Positions 1 to 5,021 of a stretch of DNA of 5,021 nt are shown here, piece by piece. The notes beneath the pieces are model-generated. The model was not told the origin of the DNA and ran no database searches. It saw nothing but the letters and a program-made list of their open reading frames with translations. The position numbers and the translations under genes were made by a program. Source of the DNA: Methanosarcinales archaeon (lineage in GTDB: Archaea > Halobacteriota > Methanosarcinia > Methanosarcinales > Methanogasteraceae); the NCBI GenBank assembly GCA_030666765.1, contig DAOUXE010000132.1, forward strand, positions 1-5,021, given 5' to 3'. Within the stretch, counting starts at the first letter, position 1, and each line of letters begins with the position of its first letter.

Positions 1-149
1 CGGAGATGTTTTTAAAGATGATCGTTTTTCCCCTTATTGCAGCAAGCTTACTTTTGAGCTCCTTGATATCTCCTGGGTTAGAGAGTCCGAGCAGCGATGT
101 TGTTCTTGCTGTTATGTCCAGTCTACTCTGCAAGATGCGTAACAAGTGA
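1..149 (-). pseudogene. nifK (pseudo): Decayed internal fragment of nifK (second copy), cut by the window edge
   Basis: This stretch aligns with the intact nifK gene at about 2096-2243, same orientation, at roughly five bases in six by eye. Read on the minus strand it gives THLAE-stop-TGHNSKNNIA, then after a one-base shift LSNPGDIKELKSKLAAI. The intact NifK has THLAEQTGPNSKINIA and LNPGDIRELKGMLAAM at residues 158-192. Two lesions are visible: Gln163 (CAG) has become TAG, and there is one extra base near position 91. Most of the differences I compared replace G or C by A or T, as expected in DNA no longer under selection. Homology ends sharply near 149. At the left it runs to the window edge, so sequence for the C-terminal part may lie outside. 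TAG as pyrrolysine is possible in some methanogens, but the frameshift argues for a dead copy. Confidence 0.87.
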
Positions 150-160
150 AACGAAAGCCC

Positions 161-205
161 CCGCCGCATCACACCCGAATGAATTCGGATGCACCCGTGA
201 GGCGG
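161..205. repeat. Nested inverted repeat (hairpin) beside the nifK relic
   Basis: Three stem layers can be paired: ccgcc 161-165 with ggcgg 201-205, gcat 166-169 with atgc 189-192, and ccgaat 175-180 with attcgg 183-188. Bulges lie at 170-174 and 193-200. It is GC-rich inside AT-rich DNA and is followed on the plus strand by a T-rich run (211-223). It could be a terminator for plus-strand transcripts, a structured RNA piece or the end of a small repeat element. It begins about 12 bp after the nifK homology ends. Function is unknown. Confidence 0.5.
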
Positions 206-260
206 TCATGTGTATTTATTTTATAGATATATTATTTAAAATTTTTATGTAGAACGTTTT

Positions 261-299
261 CAGTGTTTGTGAAGTGCGAGCTTAACGAAACAAACACTG
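261..299 (-). terminator. Hairpin downstream of the toxin gene, possible terminator
   Basis: A perfect 10-bp inverted repeat pairs cagtgtttgt (261-270) with acaaacactg (290-299), leaving a 19-nt loop. It lies about 21 nt past the stop codon of the MazF-like gene, the usual place for a transcript end. On the minus strand the stem is not followed at once by a T run; an AT-rich run comes about 10 nt later (241-250 and beyond). A terminator or 3'-end stabilising hairpin is therefore plausible but not proven. Confidence 0.45.
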
Positions 300-320
300 T
301 AGTAGGCGGATTGTAGAATC

Positions 321-671
321 TTATATTCTAATTCCCAATTGAAAACACAAAGCATCAATTATCTCTTGTTGTGCTTCCAAATCTTCGATTTTACCTATAT
401 CTCTAATTAAACGTCTCTTATCAAGTGTTCTAATTTGATAACAAAGCACGATAGACTCCATATAGAGTCCCCCCATTTCAGCAGATATTAAAACCTCATT
501 GGGATAAATTCTCCTACCTGGTTTTCTTGAAGTTATGGGGAGGACATTCACTACCGGCAAAATTTGGTTTATCTCCTCCTCACTTATCACAAGAACAGGA
601 CGAGTCTTCCCCTGTTCAGAACCAATTATCGGATCAAGATTAGCAATAAATATATGCCATTTATACCCCAT
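321..671 (-). CDS. MazF/PemK-family toxin (endoribonuclease)
   Basis: This 116-aa protein has the normal length and pattern of the MazF/PemK/CcdB-fold toxins, which typically cut mRNA at short sequence motifs. The N-terminal strand IFIANLDPIIGSEQGKTRPVLVIS (residues 7-30) matches the family signature. It contains the conserved Arg of the KTRP motif (R24) and, later, the PITS motif (residues 45-48) with the conserved Thr. Both are active-site positions in characterised MazF proteins, so the toxin looks intact. Its ATG overlaps the end of the upstream antitoxin gene by 11 nt, indicating translational coupling. It ends with TAA at 321-323, and a hairpin follows downstream. The target RNA motif cannot be predicted. 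It lies in AT-rich DNA unlike the neighbouring nif genes, consistent with acquisition as a mobile stabilisation module. Confidence 0.88.
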   Translation of the reverse strand: MGYKWHIFIANLDPIIGSEQGKTRPVLVISEEEINQILPVVNVLPITSRKPGRRIYPNEVLISAEMGGLYMESIVLCYQIRTLDKRRLIRDIGKIEDLEAQQEIIDALCFQLGIRI

Positions 672-915
672 TTTCTTCTACCCATCCTTCCGAATCAACA
701 GTTATGAAATCTTCAGATACATCTACAAGATCATCAAGAAAAAGATCATCTCTTACTGCTTCTTTTAACTCTTCGATTTTTTGTTTGAAACTATCTGGCA
801 TTTTTTTAATGATCAAAATCACCTCCACTGTTTCATTTTCAGGCACATACTGTGGAATCTTTATCCCGATCTCATGATCTTTCGGTATTCTCACGATTTG
901 TCTGATTGCTTCCAT
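661..915 (-). CDS. Antitoxin partner of the MazF/PemK-like toxin
   Basis: This small protein lies directly upstream of the toxin gene and overlaps it by 11 nt, the standard antitoxin-toxin order. I chose the ATG at 915 (84 aa). It has a GGTGA ribosome binding site at 924-928, whereas an in-frame GTG at 925-927 falls inside that site and has none of its own. The N-terminal half (residues about 4-37, with IVRIPKDHEIGIKIPQ) looks like a compact beta-rich fold. The C-terminal half is acidic (RDDLFLDDLVDVSEDF) and probably unstructured, as in antitoxins that wrap around MazF and block its RNA site. I do not recognise a named antitoxin family such as MazE or AbrB with certainty. Assignment rests on position, size and charge. 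It probably represses its own promoter with the toxin, as such pairs usually do. Confidence 0.72.
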   Translation of the reverse strand: MEAIRQIVRIPKDHEIGIKIPQYVPENETVEVILIIKKMPDSFKQKIEELKEAVRDDLFLDDLVDVSEDFITVDSEGWVEENGV

Positions 916-965
916 AATCTTATTCACCCTTCATCTTGCATATCAATCTATATCCAAACCGGATC

Positions 966-973
966 CATATATG
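966..973 (-). promoter_or_regulatory. Possible TATA box of the toxin-antitoxin operon
   Basis: CATATATG lies about 50 nt upstream of the chosen antitoxin start. An archaeal TATA box here would place transcription start near 940-945, leaving a leader of about 25-30 nt carrying the GGTGA site. The motif is short and palindromic, the region is AT-rich, and no clear BRE is visible, so this is only a candidate. Confidence 0.3.
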
Positions 974-1024
974 CCTTCTGATCGGACTTCAATCATCACT
1001 TACTTTTCTCACTTCTCTCTCGTC

Positions 1025-1049
1025 TTAAGTCACTAAACCCCGGACTTAA
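1025..1049. repeat. Short inverted repeat
   Basis: ttaagtc (1025-1031) and gacttaa (1043-1049) form a perfect 7-bp inverted repeat around an 11-nt spacer. This could be a hairpin or a protein-binding palindrome upstream of the toxin-antitoxin operon. It is short enough to be chance. Confidence 0.35.
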
Positions 1050-1069
1050 ATACGGAGCCTGCATATAGC

Positions 1070-1302
1070 GATTTCGTATTTGGATTCTCCTGATTCCGTG
1101 TGTATCGCTCCACAATCCCCCATCCATGTCCAACCGAGCCATAAAAACAGGGTGATGTCAGAGATGCCAATACTTGTACCATTCTTTGAGGTGTGTAAAC
1201 GCCTTGCACAGTTCTCTGCACGCCATACATACTAATCGAGAACACATCCCACATAAGCCTTACGAGACTATCTTAGCAGAGGTCTTATAAAAATACGAAA
1301 TC
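1070..1302. repeat. 12-bp inverted repeat bounding about 230 bp, possible small element remnant
   Basis: gatttcgtattt (1070-1081) recurs as its exact reverse complement, aaatacgaaatc (1291-1302). The enclosed segment of about 210 bp has no recognisable gene. Paired ends at this spacing resemble a miniature inverted-repeat element or the trace of an insertion at the point where composition changes. I see no clear target-site duplication flanking the arms, and a 12-bp match can arise by chance in AT-rich DNA. Confidence 0.35.
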
Positions 1303-1343
1303 CCCCGCCCACACCACAAAGCACCGCCAGGATGAGCCCATCC
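1286..1343 (-). terminator. Possible terminator of the nif transcript
   Basis: About 25 nt past the nifK stop a small hairpin (ggatg 1330-1334 with catcc 1339-1343) is followed on the minus strand by a T-rich run reading GTATTTTTATAA at about 1286-1297. Archaeal termination depends mainly on T runs, so transcription may end here. The stem is weak and well separated from the T run, so this is tentative. Confidence 0.3.
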
Positions 1344-1367
1344 CCCATCCCGAACAGTGCCATGCAT

Positions 1368-2705
1368 TCACGCCGAATCCGCATGATCCAGAATCGCGTT
1401 CGTGATCCGGTCAACAAGATTGATCCCGCCGCCGTACCCGATGATCGCTCTTCGCTGGTAGCCAACCCGGTCATACACCGGAAACCCGATCCTCGCGAAA
1501 GCAACCTTCTCGTCACCTCCGATATATGTCGCTTGCGAGTTTCCCATCACCAGATCGACGCCAACCGCCTTTACTGCCTCATGCAGCTCGTAGAGGTCGC
1601 ATCCCGATATGATCTCGATCTCATGCCCGGTCTGGCTTGCGACCGCTTCCACATCCGCAACAAACTCCTTGCTCTCGGTTCCGGTCGCAATGATCATAGG
1701 CTCCATCCCGAGTTCATGCACGAACCGTGCCATGCCGGATGCGACATCAGGGTCTGCGTGGATCGCAACCCTCTTCTGTGCGATCTTGAAATGCACATCG
1801 ATCATCGCATCGATGAGCCGTCCCCTATCCTTTCGCAGTTCATCCGGAATTGGTCTTCCCGAGAGGTGGCTCACGTTCTCGAGGAACCTGTCAGTGTTGG
1901 CAACGCCAATCGGGCATGCGCCTGTTATCATCGGAACCTTGTGCTTTCCTGCAAGATACTTTACAGCCGATCCGCCGGCATGTTTGCACAGAGCGATTGA
2001 GCCTATCGAGTTTGCAGTGTCAGCAATCTCGGCAAGCGTTGTCCCGCCATCCGGAAACCGCGGTCTCGGCAGTATCAGCGGAGCATCAAGGGTTTCTGAG
2101 ATGTCTGTCAGGATGATCGCTTTTACCCGCATCGCAGCAAGCATACCTTTGAGTTCCCTGATATCTCCCGGGTTCAAGAGTCCGACAGCGATGTTGATCT
2201 TGCTGTTGGGTCCGGTCTGCTCTGCAAGGTGTGTCACCAGTGCTTTCACTGCGTTGTCGTATCCTGTGACGTGGGAACCGATATAACTCGGTGTGTGCAT
2301 AGGTACCAGCGTGGAAGGCAGATCGATCTTTCGGAGGATTCCGTCAACATCGTCCCCGATCGTCTCTGATAGGCAGGTCGTGAGAACTGCGATCAGTTCC
2401 GGCTGTCTCCTTGCCACAAGCGCATGCACTCCTTTGACGAGGTTGTCTGCTCCGCCAAAGACCGCAGCGTCCTCGCCAAGCGAACTTAATGCGATCTCGA
2501 CCGGCTCCTGGAAGTGCCGGTTGAACATCCGCATCGGATAGGCTGCGCAGCCCTGCGATCCGTGCACAAGCGAGATTGCGCCGTGTACGCCAAGCACCGC
2601 CTGCATCGCACCGATCGGCTGGCATATCATGCCTGGGTTGATCGTGACCGATCTCTTTGCCTTTGCTTTTGTCTTCGTCTTTGTTTTCGCTGTTGTCTGG
2701 GTCAT
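1368..2705 (-). CDS. nifK: Nitrogenase MoFe-type protein beta subunit NifK
   Basis: NifK pairs with NifD in the cytoplasmic alpha2-beta2 catalytic component of nitrogenase and supplies half of the P-cluster ligands. The three beta-side cysteines are present with Azotobacter-like spacing: Cys28 (CQPIGA), Cys53 (HGSQGC) and Cys111 (TTCLSETIGDD). Ser140 sits in TPSYIGSHVTG, equivalent to beta-Ser188. The C-terminal RIGFPVYDR and YGGG patterns are also typical. At 445 aa it is shorter than Azotobacter NifK (about 520), mainly because the N-terminal extension is missing, as in methanogen, clostridial, Vnf and Anf forms. The start overlaps the nifD stop as ATGA, with GAGGGA at 2711-2716 as ribosome binding site. 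Residues 6-17 are an unusual Lys/Thr/Ala alternating tail. NifN is excluded because all three P-cluster cysteines and the serine are kept and the gene directly follows nifD. Confidence 0.96.
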   Translation of the reverse strand: MTQTTAKTKTKTKAKAKRSVTINPGMICQPIGAMQAVLGVHGAISLVHGSQGCAAYPMRMFNRHFQEPVEIALSSLGEDAAVFGGADNLVKGVHALVARRQPELIAVLTTCLSETIGDDVDGILRKIDLPSTLVPMHTPSYIGSHVTGYDNAVKALVTHLAEQTGPNSKINIAVGLLNPGDIRELKGMLAAMRVKAIILTDISETLDAPLILPRPRFPDGGTTLAEIADTANSIGSIALCKHAGGSAVKYLAGKHKVPMITGACPIGVANTDRFLENVSHLSGRPIPDELRKDRGRLIDAMIDVHFKIAQKRVAIHADPDVASGMARFVHELGMEPMIIATGTESKEFVADVEAVASQTGHEIEIISGCDLYELHEAVKAVGVDLVMGNSQATYIGGDEKVAFARIGFPVYDRVGYQRRAIIGYGGGINLVDRITNAILDHADSA

Positions 2706-4072
2706 GCTCTTCCCTCAATTAATTTCCATGCCGGATGGTTGATCGTCGTGTGTATGTCCTTTGCGAACTTCAGAAATCCGCTGTACACGGCATACGGTCC
2801 TCTCTCGTACGAGTGACCATTGATGAACGGCACCCCGAGTTTGTATGCAAGGAACTTCTCCTTGAGTCCCGAGATGAAGAGGTCGGGCTTGTATCCAAGG
2901 AGAATCTCCCGCAGTTCAACGGAGTTCGGGTTGTCGATCACTATGGCTCCATCGCCGATCCGTTCGATGATCTTCTCATAGTCATCGGTGTGCCCGAACG
3001 TCGTTGCAGCGCCGATCACCTCCATTCCGAGTTCCTCCATCAGCTTGATCCAGTGCCACGCACGCGGCGCACCCTGGTAGATGAAGACTCGTTTTCCACG
3101 GAGTTGTTCTTTGTAATACTCAATTTCAGGCAGTATCTTGGAGACTTCCTCCTCTATAACCTCCTCCGCCCTATCCTCAAATCCAAAGAAGGCTGCTACA
3201 TCACGAAGAGCCTTTGATGTCTGTGCGATTCCGAATAGGGAGACCGGAATGTATGGAAGTTCGTATTTCTCCTCCATCAACTCGCAGATATACGGGGTTG
3301 ACCTCTGGCAGTGCATGACATTCAGCTTCGCCCTGTGTGCCACCGCGAGATCATTGATCGATGCGTTTCCTGTGAACGTGCAGAGAATCCGGAGCCCCAT
3401 CGCTTCGAAGAGCGGTTCGATGATCCAGAGGTCTCCCTGGATGTTGTAGTCCCCGATGATGTTGATATCATAGGGGGTGACCTTGTCAGGCTCTTTTGTG
3501 CCGACGATCCTATCAAAGATACCGTCGTTTGCGATGTGGTGTCCGAGCGACTGGCTGACGCCCCTGAAACCCTCGCAGCTGAACGGAATCACAGGGACTC
3601 CGATCTCTTTTGCTGCGTTCTTGCAGACCGTGTTTATATCGTCTCCGATGAGCCCGATCACACATGTCGCATAGACAAACACGCCATTCACAGCGGGAAA
3701 CCGCTCATAAGCTTCGAGAATCGCGTTGTACAGCTTCTTCTCGCCGCCGAAGATGACGTTTGGCTCCTGCATCGAGGTTGAGAAGCAGTACTTCCTGTGA
3801 AACTCCGGGTTGTCAGAGAGGTTCTGCCTGCGACCTCCGCCCCAGGTGTAGTAGGCGCAACCGATTGGTCCATGGATGAGGTGTATCACATCCTTTACCG
3901 GACCTCCAACGACACCCATAGTCCCTGCGTAGGTGCAGCCGCGTTCGGTCAGGTCACCGGGCGTCGTCTGAACGTTTGCCAGCGGCACGATATTCTCGCC
4001 TGATTTCTTGATGTAGGTATGCTTCTCACGCTCTGGTATCGGTATATCGCATTCAAGTAGTGTCAGTGGCAT
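2702..4072 (-). CDS. nifD: Nitrogenase MoFe-type protein alpha subunit NifD (short form with Vnf/Anf-like features)
   Basis: NifD carries the active-site cofactor where N2 is reduced. P-cluster cysteines are Cys46 (CTYAG), Cys72 (HGPIGC) and Cys137 (ATCVIGLIGDD). Cofactor ligands are Cys255 (HCQRS) and His420 (NGHSYERGPY), matching Azotobacter alpha-Cys275 and His442. The pocket residues Gln174 and His178 (GVSQSLGHHIAND) match alpha-Gln191 and His195, Val54 matches alpha-Val70, and Arg337 matches alpha-Arg359. The 456-aa length lacks the roughly 50-residue insertion of clostridial NifD. The N-terminus (LLECDIPIPEREKH) and the loop GAPRAWHW (334-341) look more like VnfD/AnfD, while the SQSLGHH block is NifD-like. 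WGGGRR seems to have one residue more than Azotobacter WAGRR. No G-subunit gene lies between it and nifK, so a Mo-type enzyme is favoured; the metal is not proven. NifE is excluded by the full ligand set. Confidence 0.93.
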   Translation of the reverse strand: MPLTLLECDIPIPEREKHTYIKKSGENIVPLANVQTTPGDLTERGCTYAGTMGVVGGPVKDVIHLIHGPIGCAYYTWGGGRRQNLSDNPEFHRKYCFSTSMQEPNVIFGGEKKLYNAILEAYERFPAVNGVFVYATCVIGLIGDDINTVCKNAAKEIGVPVIPFSCEGFRGVSQSLGHHIANDGIFDRIVGTKEPDKVTPYDINIIGDYNIQGDLWIIEPLFEAMGLRILCTFTGNASINDLAVAHRAKLNVMHCQRSTPYICELMEEKYELPYIPVSLFGIAQTSKALRDVAAFFGFEDRAEEVIEEEVSKILPEIEYYKEQLRGKRVFIYQGAPRAWHWIKLMEELGMEVIGAATTFGHTDDYEKIIERIGDGAIVIDNPNSVELREILLGYKPDLFISGLKEKFLAYKLGVPFINGHSYERGPYAVYSGFLKFAKDIHTTINHPAWKLIEGRA

Positions 4073-4077
4073 GATTT

Positions 4078-4083
4078 CCTCCT
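4078..4083 (-). promoter_or_regulatory. Strong ribosome binding site of nifD
   Basis: AGGAGG lies 5 nt before the nifD ATG and is a full match to the anti-Shine-Dalgarno core. It is the strongest such site in the window. It fixes the nifD start and fits the high demand for NifD and its translationally coupled partner NifK. Confidence 0.8.
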
Positions 4084-4100
4084 ATCTTCCTTTTGTAATG

Positions 4101-4457
4101 CTAAAGCGCATCATCACCCCGTTCTCCTGTGCGGATACGGACCGCCTCAGCAATAGGGCAGACAAAGATCCTCCCGTCACCGACCATCCCGGTCCGGTTG
4201 ACACTCATTAGCGTCTCAACCACTTCCGGGACAGATTCATCGTCTACCACAATGTTGAGCATCCTCTTCGGGATGAACCGGATCGCCGCCTTCTTGGAAT
4301 CGGGTTTGACGTTTCCAAGCGGGCTTATATATAGTCCCTTCTGCTTACCGCGACCATAAGCAAGGGTGGCGGTGAGGCAGGAATATCCAGCCTCTGCCAG
4401 AGCCTCCTTGGTCGCCTGTATCTTGTTCATCCTGATTACGGCGATCACTTCTCTCAT
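4101..4457 (-). CDS. nifI2: PII-like nitrogenase regulator NifI2
   Basis: NifI2 is the second of the two PII-family proteins encoded inside methanogen nif operons. In Methanococcus maripaludis the NifI1-NifI2 complex binds NifDK and inhibits it after ammonium addition, and 2-oxoglutarate with ATP relieves this. I place the start at ATG 4457 (118 aa), because MREVIAVIRMNKI is the usual PII beginning, GAGGT lies 8 nt upstream, and the start then follows the nifI1 stop by 1 nt. A longer frame to 4502 would overlap nifI1. Visible features are the T-loop region YGRGKQKGLYISPLG (34-48) with a following basic stretch, longer than in NifI1, the B-loop TGMVGDGRIF (89-98) that contacts ATP, and the C-terminal RIRTGERG. 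The longer T-loop identifies it as NifI2 rather than NifI1 or GlnB. Confidence 0.93.
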   Translation of the reverse strand: MREVIAVIRMNKIQATKEALAEAGYSCLTATLAYGRGKQKGLYISPLGNVKPDSKKAAIRFIPKRMLNIVVDDESVPEVVETLMSVNRTGMVGDGRIFVCPIAEAVRIRTGERGDDAL

Positions 4458-4458
4458 C

Positions 4459-4776
4459 TCACAGACCTCTCTCGCCGGTACGGATCGTGTAAGCCTCCTC
4501 AATCGGGCTTATGAAGATCTTGCCATCACCGAAACTTCCGGTTCGTGCACTATCTTCAATGATCCTGAGGATCTCATCGGTATCCTCGTCGCTTGCCGCT
4601 ATCAGAAGCATCACCTTTGCCAGTTCGTCGTAGATGGTCGGTCCGATCTGTATGCCCTTCTGCCTGCCCCTGCCAAAGACGTCGATTTTCGTGAATGCGC
4701 AGAATCCCCCGTTATCGAGGCTGTCTACCACCCCATCCACCTTTTCAGGTCGTATGATTGCTCTTATCATCTGCAT
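4459..4776 (-). CDS. nifI1: PII-like nitrogenase regulator NifI1
   Basis: NifI1 is the partner of NifI2 in post-translational switch-off of nitrogenase. The 105-aa product has the PII fold signature: MQMIRAIIRPEK at the start, a short T-loop FGRGRQKGIQIG (34-45) without the modifiable Tyr51 of GlnB, the B-loop TGSFGDGKIF (79-88), and the C-terminal PIEEAYTIRTGERGL. I chose ATG 4776 because GGGTGAT sits just upstream at good spacing. The in-frame ATG at 4788 has no good site and would add MGDV, unusual for the family. It lies 19 nt after nifH and 1 nt before nifI2, so all are probably cotranscribed. The nifH-nifI1-nifI2-nifD order is diagnostic of the archaeal/clostridial nif arrangement. Confidence 0.94.
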   Translation of the reverse strand: MQMIRAIIRPEKVDGVVDSLDNGGFCAFTKIDVFGRGRQKGIQIGPTIYDELAKVMLLIAASDEDTDEILRIIEDSARTGSFGDGKIFISPIEEAYTIRTGERGL

Positions 4777-4779
4777 GAC

Positions 4780-4786
4780 ATCACCC
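4780..4786 (-). promoter_or_regulatory. Ribosome binding site deciding the nifI1 start
   Basis: GGGTGAT, complementary to the archaeal 16S rRNA 3' end (which pairs with GGAGGUGAU), lies 3 nt before ATG 4776. At that register the core spacing is normal. The site overlaps the alternative upstream ATG at 4788, which argues against that start. Confidence 0.65.
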
Positions 4787-4795
4787 ATCCTATTG

Positions 4796-5021
<226 letters not shown>

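Larger units (their letters stand above)
928..1367. other. Gene-free stretch between the toxin-antitoxin pair and nifK
   Basis: I find no convincing gene in these 440 bp. A minus-strand reading frame of 73 codons at 1033-1254 has no recognisable domain and no clear ribosome binding site. A 31-codon hydrophobic frame begins at 1363, directly after nifK. Visible structure consists of a possible TATA box (966-973), a 7-bp inverted repeat (1025-1049), a 12-bp inverted repeat with arms about 210 bp apart (1070-1302), and a small hairpin followed by a T-rich run that could end the nif transcript. Base composition changes from GC-richer nif DNA to AT-richer DNA around 1300-1320. No nifE or nifN homology is seen here. 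Confidence 0.6.

Noticed and set aside
1..320. CRISPR array or tRNA gene in the left flank
   Set aside because: No regularly spaced direct repeats and no cloverleaf or T-arm motif found on either strand by eye.
1033..1254. Minus-strand 73-codon frame in the gap left of nifK
   Set aside because: No domain recognised, no clear ribosome binding site, Gly/Ser/Thr-rich without pattern; kept only as part of the gene-free stretch. A relic of an unknown gene is possible but unsupported.
1330..1365. Resemblance to 5S rRNA (cccatcccgaaca)
   Set aside because: Only about 13 bases match; the rest of a 5S gene is absent and the right side runs straight into nifK coding sequence.
1332..2286. Long plus-strand reading frames opposite nifK (222 and 225 codons)
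   Set aside because: They lie antisense to a clearly recognised nifK, have no family features, and arise from the codon bias of the real gene.
2735..3781. Plus-strand frames of about 160 codons opposite nifD
   Set aside because: Antisense shadows of nifD with no recognisable domain or ribosome binding site.
2702..4072. Calling the D/K genes vnfDK or anfDK
   Set aside because: No G-subunit gene between them, the SQSLGHHIAND pocket is of Nif type and the nifI pair gives no metal information; nifDK is the safer name despite Vnf/Anf-like parts.
4458..4502. Longer nifI2 start at 4502 (adds 15 residues)
   Set aside because: It would overlap nifI1 by 44 nt, the added residues are not family-like, and ATG 4457 has a well-placed GAGGT.

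Overview
The right-hand 3.7 kb is the start of an archaeal-type nitrogenase operon on the minus strand. Reading leftward it contains the 3' end of nifH (4796 to the right edge), nifI1 (4459-4776), nifI2 (4101-4457), nifD (2702-4072) and nifK (1368-2705). Two PII-like genes between nifH and nifD are the hallmark of methanogens and some anaerobic bacteria. Ribosome binding sites matching the archaeal GGUGAU/GGAGG pattern and the overall codon style favour a methanogenic euryarchaeon of moderate GC, perhaps Methanomicrobiales. The genus cannot be fixed from the sequence.

The genes are tightly packed: 19 nt between nifH and nifI1, 1 nt between nifI1 and nifI2, 28 nt between nifI2 and nifD, and a 4-nt ATGA overlap between nifD and nifK. 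NifH passes electrons to the NifDK catalytic component. In methanogens NifI1 and NifI2 together bind NifDK and switch it off when ammonium is available, which is relieved by 2-oxoglutarate. All P-cluster and FeMo-cofactor ligands are visible in NifD and NifK. NifD is short (456 aa) and its N-terminus and one cofactor-side loop resemble VnfD/AnfD, although there is no gene for the small G (delta) subunit between nifD and nifK.

The operon stops abruptly after nifK: no nifE or nifN follows within the window. At about position 1300-1320 the base composition drops to clearly AT-richer DNA. That left part holds a 440-bp gene-free stretch (928-1367) with inverted repeats, a small antitoxin plus MazF/PemK-type toxin pair on the minus strand (661-915 and 321-671), two hairpins, and at the extreme left edge (1-149) a decayed copy of an internal piece of nifK. 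This relic lies in the same orientation as the intact gene and carries an in-frame stop and a frameshift.

The layout suggests a nif locus whose downstream side was rearranged: part or all of nifK was duplicated and decayed, and an AT-rich toxin-antitoxin segment now lies between the two copies.
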